Under the pieces are notes generated by a model. It saw only the letters and a list, made by a program, of their open reading frames with translations, had not been told where the DNA came from and did not search any database. From Phycisphaerae bacterium (lineage in GTDB: Bacteria; Planctomycetota; Phycisphaerae; JAAYCJ01): a stretch of DNA of 9,813 nucleotides. The DNA lies in contig JAAZAW010000208.1 in assembly GCA_012514125.1 (NCBI GenBank), forward strand, positions 1 to 9,813, read 5' to 3'. The position numbers and the translations under genes are program-made. Below, in pieces: positions 6,421 to 9,813 of the stretch (its first letter is position 1; every line of letters starts with the position of its first letter).

Positions 6421-8163
6421 ATGACGTCAATTCCGGTAAAACAGTTGCGTGGGCGACGGCTTGGTCGCGTGCTGATCAAGATGGGCGACCTGACCCGCGA
6501 ACAGGTGCACGAAGCCCTGGAAATTCAGACTCAACGGCGAGGTCCCCTTGGCCGAATTCTGGTCGAGTTGGGATACATCACCGAAGATAAACTCAATATG
6601 GCTCTGGCTGCGCAAAAAGGCATGGAAGTCGTATCACTCGATACGATGGAAGTCAGTAAAGAAATCATCAAACTGATTTCGCCCCAGATGGCCAATATCT
6701 ACAATATTGTCCCCATCGATTACAAGCCTGAAATCAAAACCCTGACGATTGCCATGAGCAATCCGGACAACTTCCAGGCCACCGACGATATCAAACGTTT
6801 CCTGGGATTTAACACCATCGCCGCCTATGCGCCCGATGAACAGATCAAAAAAGCCCTGACCCGCTATTATCCCGAAGAAGCCGAAGAAGACATCCAGGAC
6901 CTGATCGACGAGATCAAAAAAGATTCCGAATTGTCCAAACTCCAGGGACGCGGCGATAGCGTCGATCTCGATACCCTCAAGGAAATGGCCGAGTCCAATC
7001 CAGTCAAAAAACTGCTGAACCTGATCCTGTTCCAGGCCATCCGTGACAAGGCGGCGGACATCCACTTCGAACCGTTCGAAGAGGAATTTCGTATCCGCTA
7101 TCGTATCGACGGTGTGCTCTATGAAATGGAATCCCCGCCACGCCATGTGGCCATGGCGCTGGCGTCCCGTGTCAAGGTTATGGCAAATCTCGATATCGCC
7201 GAACGGCGTGTCCCGCAGGACGGACGTATCCCCCTGACCCTTCGAGGCCAGCCGGTTGACCTTCGTGTCTCGGTGCTTCCCACCATGTTCGGCGAAAGTA
7301 TCGTGATGCGTGTTCTGGACCGGTCCCAGGTCTCGCTGGATATCGAAAAACTCGGGTTTCGCGAAGATGATACACGTCTCTTTCGCCAACTCATTCACAA
7401 ACCTCACGGTGTTATCGTCGTCACCGGTCCGACCGGTTCGGGTAAAACAACCACGCTGTACTCGGCTTTGAACGAACTCAACAGCGTCGATGTCAAAATC
7501 CTGACGGCGGAAAACCCCGTCGAATATGACATCCAGGGTTTGATGCAGGTACAGGTCAATGAAGAAATCGGACTCACCTTTGCCCGCTGCCTTCGCGCTT
7601 ACCTGCGTCAGGACCCGGACATCATCCTCGTCGGTGAAATTCGAGACCTGGAAACCGCGACCATCGCGATCCAGGCCGCCTTGACAGGCCACCTGGTCTT
7701 TACCACGTTGCACACCAACGACGCCCCCAGTACCATCGCCCGATTGGTCGATCTGGGCGTTGAACCGTTTCTTATGACCGCGACCGTCGAAGCGATTGTC
7801 GCACAGCGTCTGGTACGTAAAATTTGTCGCGATTGCAAGACCCCCTTTACACCGACCGAAGAAATGCTCCTGGAACTTAACCTGACGCCCGAAGATGTCA
7901 AGGGCAAACAATTCTATTACGGCAAAGGATGCGAAGCTTGCAATAACACAGGCTATAGGGGACGAATGGGAATCTACGAGATCATGGTGCTCGACGATGA
8001 AATGCGCGATCTGATCGTCAATCAGGCCTCGACGCAAGTGCTCCGCCAGGAAGCCCGGAAACGCGGCATGCGAACCTTGCGACAGGCAGGCCTGCTGGCG
8101 TTGTACGATGGTTCGACCACCATCGAAGAAATCGCCAAGGAAACCATGAACGAAGAAGATTAA
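6421..8163 (+). CDS. pilB: PilB-type pilus extension ATPase with MshEN domain (second copy)
   Basis: This is a second extension ATPase of 580 residues, placed between pilT and pilC. Its MshEN domain (13-65) is close to consensus: the first repeat keeps R13-L14-G15, G22 and Q36. The second keeps L43-G44, G51 and Q65 but has P42 in place of Arg. Cyclic-di-GMP binding is therefore plausible. An acidic, charged linker (about 143-185) leads to the N2 domain with ADIHFEPF and RIRYRIDG. The core has Walker A GPTGSGKT (336-343, K342), Walker B ILVGEIRD (402-409), a full His box and zinc cysteines C469, C472, C504 and C507. The Asp box reads AENPVEY, with N365 where many family members have Asp; this form also occurs in PilB proteins of the Myxococcus/Geobacter type, so it is not a sign of inactivity. 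GGAG lies 10 bases before the ATG at 6421. Its position directly before pilC makes it the more classical PilB of the two. Confidence 0.92.
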   Translation: MTSIPVKQLRGRRLGRVLIKMGDLTREQVHEALEIQTQRRGPLGRILVELGYITEDKLNMALAAQKGMEVVSLDTMEVSKEIIKLISPQMANIYNIVPIDYKPEIKTLTIAMSNPDNFQATDDIKRFLGFNTIAAYAPDEQIKKALTRYYPEEAEEDIQDLIDEIKKDSELSKLQGRGDSVDLDTLKEMAESNPVKKLLNLILFQAIRDKAADIHFEPFEEEFRIRYRIDGVLYEMESPPRHVAMALASRVKVMANLDIAERRVPQDGRIPLTLRGQPVDLRVSVLPTMFGESIVMRVLDRSQVSLDIEKLGFREDDTRLFRQLIHKPHGVIVVTGPTGSGKTTTLYSALNELNSVDVKILTAENPVEYDIQGLMQVQVNEEIGLTFARCLRAYLRQDPDIILVGEIRDLETATIAIQAALTGHLVFTTLHTNDAPSTIARLVDLGVEPFLMTATVEAIVAQRLVRKICRDCKTPFTPTEEMLLELNLTPEDVKGKQFYYGKGCEACNNTGYRGRMGIYEIMVLDDEMRDLIVNQASTQVLRQEARKRGMRTLRQAGLLALYDGSTTIEEIAKETMNEED

Positions 8164-8184
8164 CCCGATCGTTGCTTATCCGGC

Positions 8185-8209
8185 AGGTTGGCCGTGGATA
8201 CCAACTTTG
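8185..8209 (+). other. weak stem-loop between pilB and pilC
   Basis: In the 91-base gap after the second ATPase, AGGTTGG (8185-8191) can pair with CCAACTT (8201-8207, one G-T wobble) around a nine-base loop, followed by a short T-rich stretch (TTTGTGTT). It might lower transcription into pilC, as a partial terminator or an RNA-processing site. The stem is short and the T run is interrupted by G, so this is a weak call. Confidence 0.25.
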
Positions 8210-8241
8210 TGTTCCGATTGAAACGATAGAAATTCAACTGC

Positions 8242-8246
8242 GGAGG
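8242..8246 (+). promoter_or_regulatory. ribosome binding site deciding the TTG start of pilC
   Basis: GGAGG ends eight bases before a TTG at 8255 and 14 bases before an ATG at 8261. Spacing favours TTG. Starting there gives MPMYQYKAKDPKG, which matches the usual MPxFxYKAxDxxG beginning of PilC proteins, so TTG 8255 is chosen over ATG 8261. Confidence 0.7.
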
Positions 8247-8254
8247 ACCAGACC

Positions 8255-8572
8255 TTGCCGATGTATCAATACAAGGCCAAGGACCCCAAGGGGCAGGAAG
8301 TCGTCGCCGACATTCAAGCCGCCGATGATCGAGAGGCACTGGCCAAGGTGATGGCCAAAGGTCTGTTTCCGCTGTCGCTTCGTGAGAAAAAAATCCCGAA
8401 CCCGCCTGTCAAAACTCGATCCGAAGTTCAACGAAAAAAAACTTCAAAATCGATTGAACCGCCGACGGAATCGTATTCATCCTTCTGGCTCGATAAAGTC
8501 TACCCGGCTCGTCGCTCAAAACGATCATCTACTTTACCCGGCAACTCGCGGCACTTCAGGACGCGGGGTTGA
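8255..8572 (+). CDS. pilC: PilC, N-terminal fragment (reading frame broken)
   Basis: PilC is the polytopic inner-membrane platform protein on which PilB and PilT act. This frame gives 105 residues before a TGA. Residues 1-45 are the conserved PilC start (MPMYQYKAKDPKGQEVVADIQAADDREAL...GLFPLSL). Residues 46-80 are a basic, Ser/Lys-rich linker. From about residue 82 to the stop the reading no longer resembles PilC (RRSKRSSTLPGNSRHFRTRG). The expected continuation, IIYFTRQLAALQDAGL, is found in the overlapping frame from 8524. A single missing base in 8497-8521 explains everything; with it restored the two parts give a 429-residue protein, near the usual 400-410. This entry and the next are therefore one gene. 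Whether it is truly inactive, recoded or wrongly sequenced cannot be told here. Confidence 0.82.
   Translation: MPMYQYKAKDPKGQEVVADIQAADDREALAKVMAKGLFPLSLREKKIPNPPVKTRSEVQRKKTSKSIEPPTESYSSFWLDKVYPARRSKRSSTLPGNSRHFRTRG
8497..8521 (+). other. site of the net -1 frameshift in pilC
   Basis: Upstream PilC coding is in the frame of 8255 and downstream coding is in the frame of 8569. The downstream frame is blocked by TAA at 8494-8496, so the change of frame must lie after that and before the conserved IIYFTRQL (from 8524). The run AAAA at 8518-8521 is the simplest site: one more A would read ...SKTIIYFTRQL. An A_AAA run can also allow a ribosome to slip by -1, but there is no classical two-codon slippery heptamer. 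I see no obvious strong stem-loop just downstream. Confidence 0.7.
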
Positions 8573-9543
8573 CGATCCTTCGTTCGCTTGAGCTTTTGCA
8601 CAAGCAAATGCCGCCCGGACGATTTCGCAGTGTTCTGGAACAAATGGTCAAAAAAATCGCGTCGGGCCGAACCCTTACCGAGGCCCTGGAGGAACACCCC
8701 AAAGATTTCGATCCGGTCTATGTCAAAATGATCCATGCCGGCGAAACAGGCGGTTTTCTGGAAAAAACGCTGGTGCGAATCGCCGAGGCCAAGGAAAAAA
8801 CGCTCCAGATGCGCCGAAAAGTGATCCAGGCGATGATGTACCCGGCTTTGGTATGCGGCATGGCCATTCTGATTATGCTGGGGATTATCAGATTTATCAT
8901 CCCGATGATCATGGGCGATGCCGCTCAAATCCCCGGTCCGTTGGGGTCCATCGTTCGTTTGGAACGATGGTTTTCCCGCGGTGGGGGACTGCTTATTCTG
9001 GCCGTACCGTTCGCCTGGCATTATCTTTCCAAAAAACTTCGTCTATTCGCATTCATCCGATCCATTTGGGACCAGATCGTTCTGGACATCCCGGTGATCG
9101 GAAAATTTTTCTATAAACTGTCCGTCGTTCGTTTCAGCCGAGTGCTCGGGTCCCTCATCGGCGCGGGCGTGCCCATTATCCAGGCCCTGGAATCGACCCG
9201 CGACGTTACAGGCAATGAAGTTTTCGCCCGTGCGATCGACAAAATTCATGATCAGGTGATCGAAGGGTCCAATCTGACCCAGGCCGTCGTCAATGCCCGT
9301 ATTTTTGATCCTGCTGTGATGAATATTATCGAAGTGGGTGAGGAAACGGGCGACCTGGATAAAGTGTTGTTAAAATTGGCTGATAATTACCAAGAAGAAC
9401 TTGATTATCACGTCAGCTATATGATGACCATTCTGGAAGTCGCAGTCATTGTAGGAATGTGCCTCTTCATCGGTTTTTTGGTCGTCACGCTTTATTCTTC
9501 GTTAATCGGCGGGATTATTGACGGCACGATTGGCGGCGATTAA
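8569..9543 (+). CDS. pilC: PilC, C-terminal part with both T2SSF domains
   Basis: This frame carries the body of PilC: 324 residues from TTG 8569, although homology begins earlier at IIYFTRQLAALQDAG (8524-8568), so 8569 is probably not a natural start. Two T2SSF (GspF) repeats are visible. The first runs through ILRSLELLHKQ to about residue 86 and ends in a membrane segment (88-116). The second starts at VVRFSRVLGSLIGAGVPIIQALE (187-208) and ends in the last membrane segment (285-312), with a middle hydrophobic stretch at 138-153. The AGETGGFLEKTL (57-68) and VGEETGDLDKVL (256-267) motifs are the paired family signatures. The last helix reads LEVAVIV where the family usually has a Pro after Glu. 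The TTG overlaps the stop of the N-terminal fragment (TTGA), and AGGA lies seven bases before it, so re-initiation after the stop is possible in principle. It acts in the inner membrane as the rotor or platform for PilB and PilT. Confidence 0.88.
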   Translation: MTILRSLELLHKQMPPGRFRSVLEQMVKKIASGRTLTEALEEHPKDFDPVYVKMIHAGETGGFLEKTLVRIAEAKEKTLQMRRKVIQAMMYPALVCGMAILIMLGIIRFIIPMIMGDAAQIPGPLGSIVRLERWFSRGGGLLILAVPFAWHYLSKKLRLFAFIRSIWDQIVLDIPVIGKFFYKLSVVRFSRVLGSLIGAGVPIIQALESTRDVTGNEVFARAIDKIHDQVIEGSNLTQAVVNARIFDPAVMNIIEVGEETGDLDKVLLKLADNYQEELDYHVSYMMTILEVAVIVGMCLFIGFLVVTLYSSLIGGIIDGTIGGD

Positions 9544-9813
9544 GTGCGGGAGTTACCGCAGGGCAATCGCATGAAAATTTTCCGGTTCATTCTTTCAGGG
9601 TGAATCCCAGCACCGTCAGGAGATAATCCCGCTGATAAGCCAAGTTGCAAGTTAGAATTTATAAGTTAGTAAAACGTTGTTTGACTTCTATCGCTAAGTC
9701 TGTGATTTCTGACCCAAAGCCCGACCGGGTGGCCGAATGCAAATTTTTCGGAAAAATAAGCAATCCCAAAATTCATAAACGCTTTATTTGAATGAAGATA
9801 AGAATGAAAAAAA
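9544..9813. other. non-coding region after pilC
   Basis: No convincing gene is present here. Just after the pilC stop a five-pair stem TGCGG/CCGCA (9545-9549 with 9556-9560) closes a six-base loop but has no T run, so it is at best a weak transcription end. The heptamer AAGTTAG occurs twice (9649-9655 and 9663-9669) and part of it a third time at 9642-9646. A CCGAA/TTCGG pair lies at 9733-9751. The last 60 bases become AT-rich and may lead into a gene beyond the window. Confidence 0.4.

Noticed and set aside
6634..8037. 467-codon frame antisense to the second PilB-type gene
   Set aside because: The sense strand encodes an unambiguous ATPase. The antisense product shows the same shadow composition (repeated FDxxDQ, GG and TGDD pieces) and no domain.
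9666..9776. 36-codon frame on the minus strand near the right end
   Set aside because: It has no ribosome site, is short and has no similarity I recognise; the composition around it looks intergenic.

Overview
The window looks like chromosomal DNA of a Gram-negative bacterium with moderate GC content. Retractable type IV pili (PilB, PilT and PilC together) and a cytoplasmic ClpS adaptor both point to a bacterium. The PilB/PilT sequences have a PVC/FCB-like or deltaproteobacterial-like flavour, but I cannot place the organism from sequence alone. There are no IS elements, tRNA or rRNA genes, CRISPR arrays or phage genes. The content is ordinary housekeeping and surface-motility genes with some unusual local arrangement.

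Layout. Positions 158-451 (+) encode ClpS, the N-degron adaptor of Clp proteases. Positions 611-2524 (+) encode a cytoplasmic clan GH-D glycosidase resembling family GH36 alpha-galactosidases, with its catalytic residues intact. It converges on a small membrane protein with a DUF4870/Tic20-like fold at 2596-3042 (-), which has its own recognisable sigma70-type promoter at 3118-3090. A gene-free stretch of 486 bases (3043-3528) separates this gene from the pilus operon. It holds the two divergent promoters and a candidate untranslated leader of about 270 nt for the pilus genes.

The right 60% of the window is a type IV pilus motor operon, all on +: a PilB/GspE-type extension ATPase (3529-5247), the retraction ATPase PilT (5254-6387), a second PilB-type ATPase (6421-8163), and the inner-membrane platform protein PilC (8255-9543). 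The two PilB-type proteins both carry an N-terminal MshEN (cyclic-di-GMP sensor) domain, four zinc-binding cysteines and intact Walker motifs. They differ in how well the MshEN motifs are kept: near consensus in the second, eroded in the first. pilC is interrupted by a net -1 frameshift between 8497 and 8521. The conserved PilC reading continues in the other frame, so this is a recent mutation, a sequencing error in a short A run, or a split or recoded gene.

How the genes work together: PilB-type ATPases drive pilin polymerisation through PilC, and PilT drives depolymerisation and retraction. No pilins, pilM-Q genes or clpA were seen, so those partners must lie elsewhere. The most interesting points are the pilB-pilT-pilB-pilC order, the divergence of the two cyclic-di-GMP sensor domains, the broken pilC frame, and the long leader with an oddly placed Shine-Dalgarno sequence. 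No clearly undescribed system was found.
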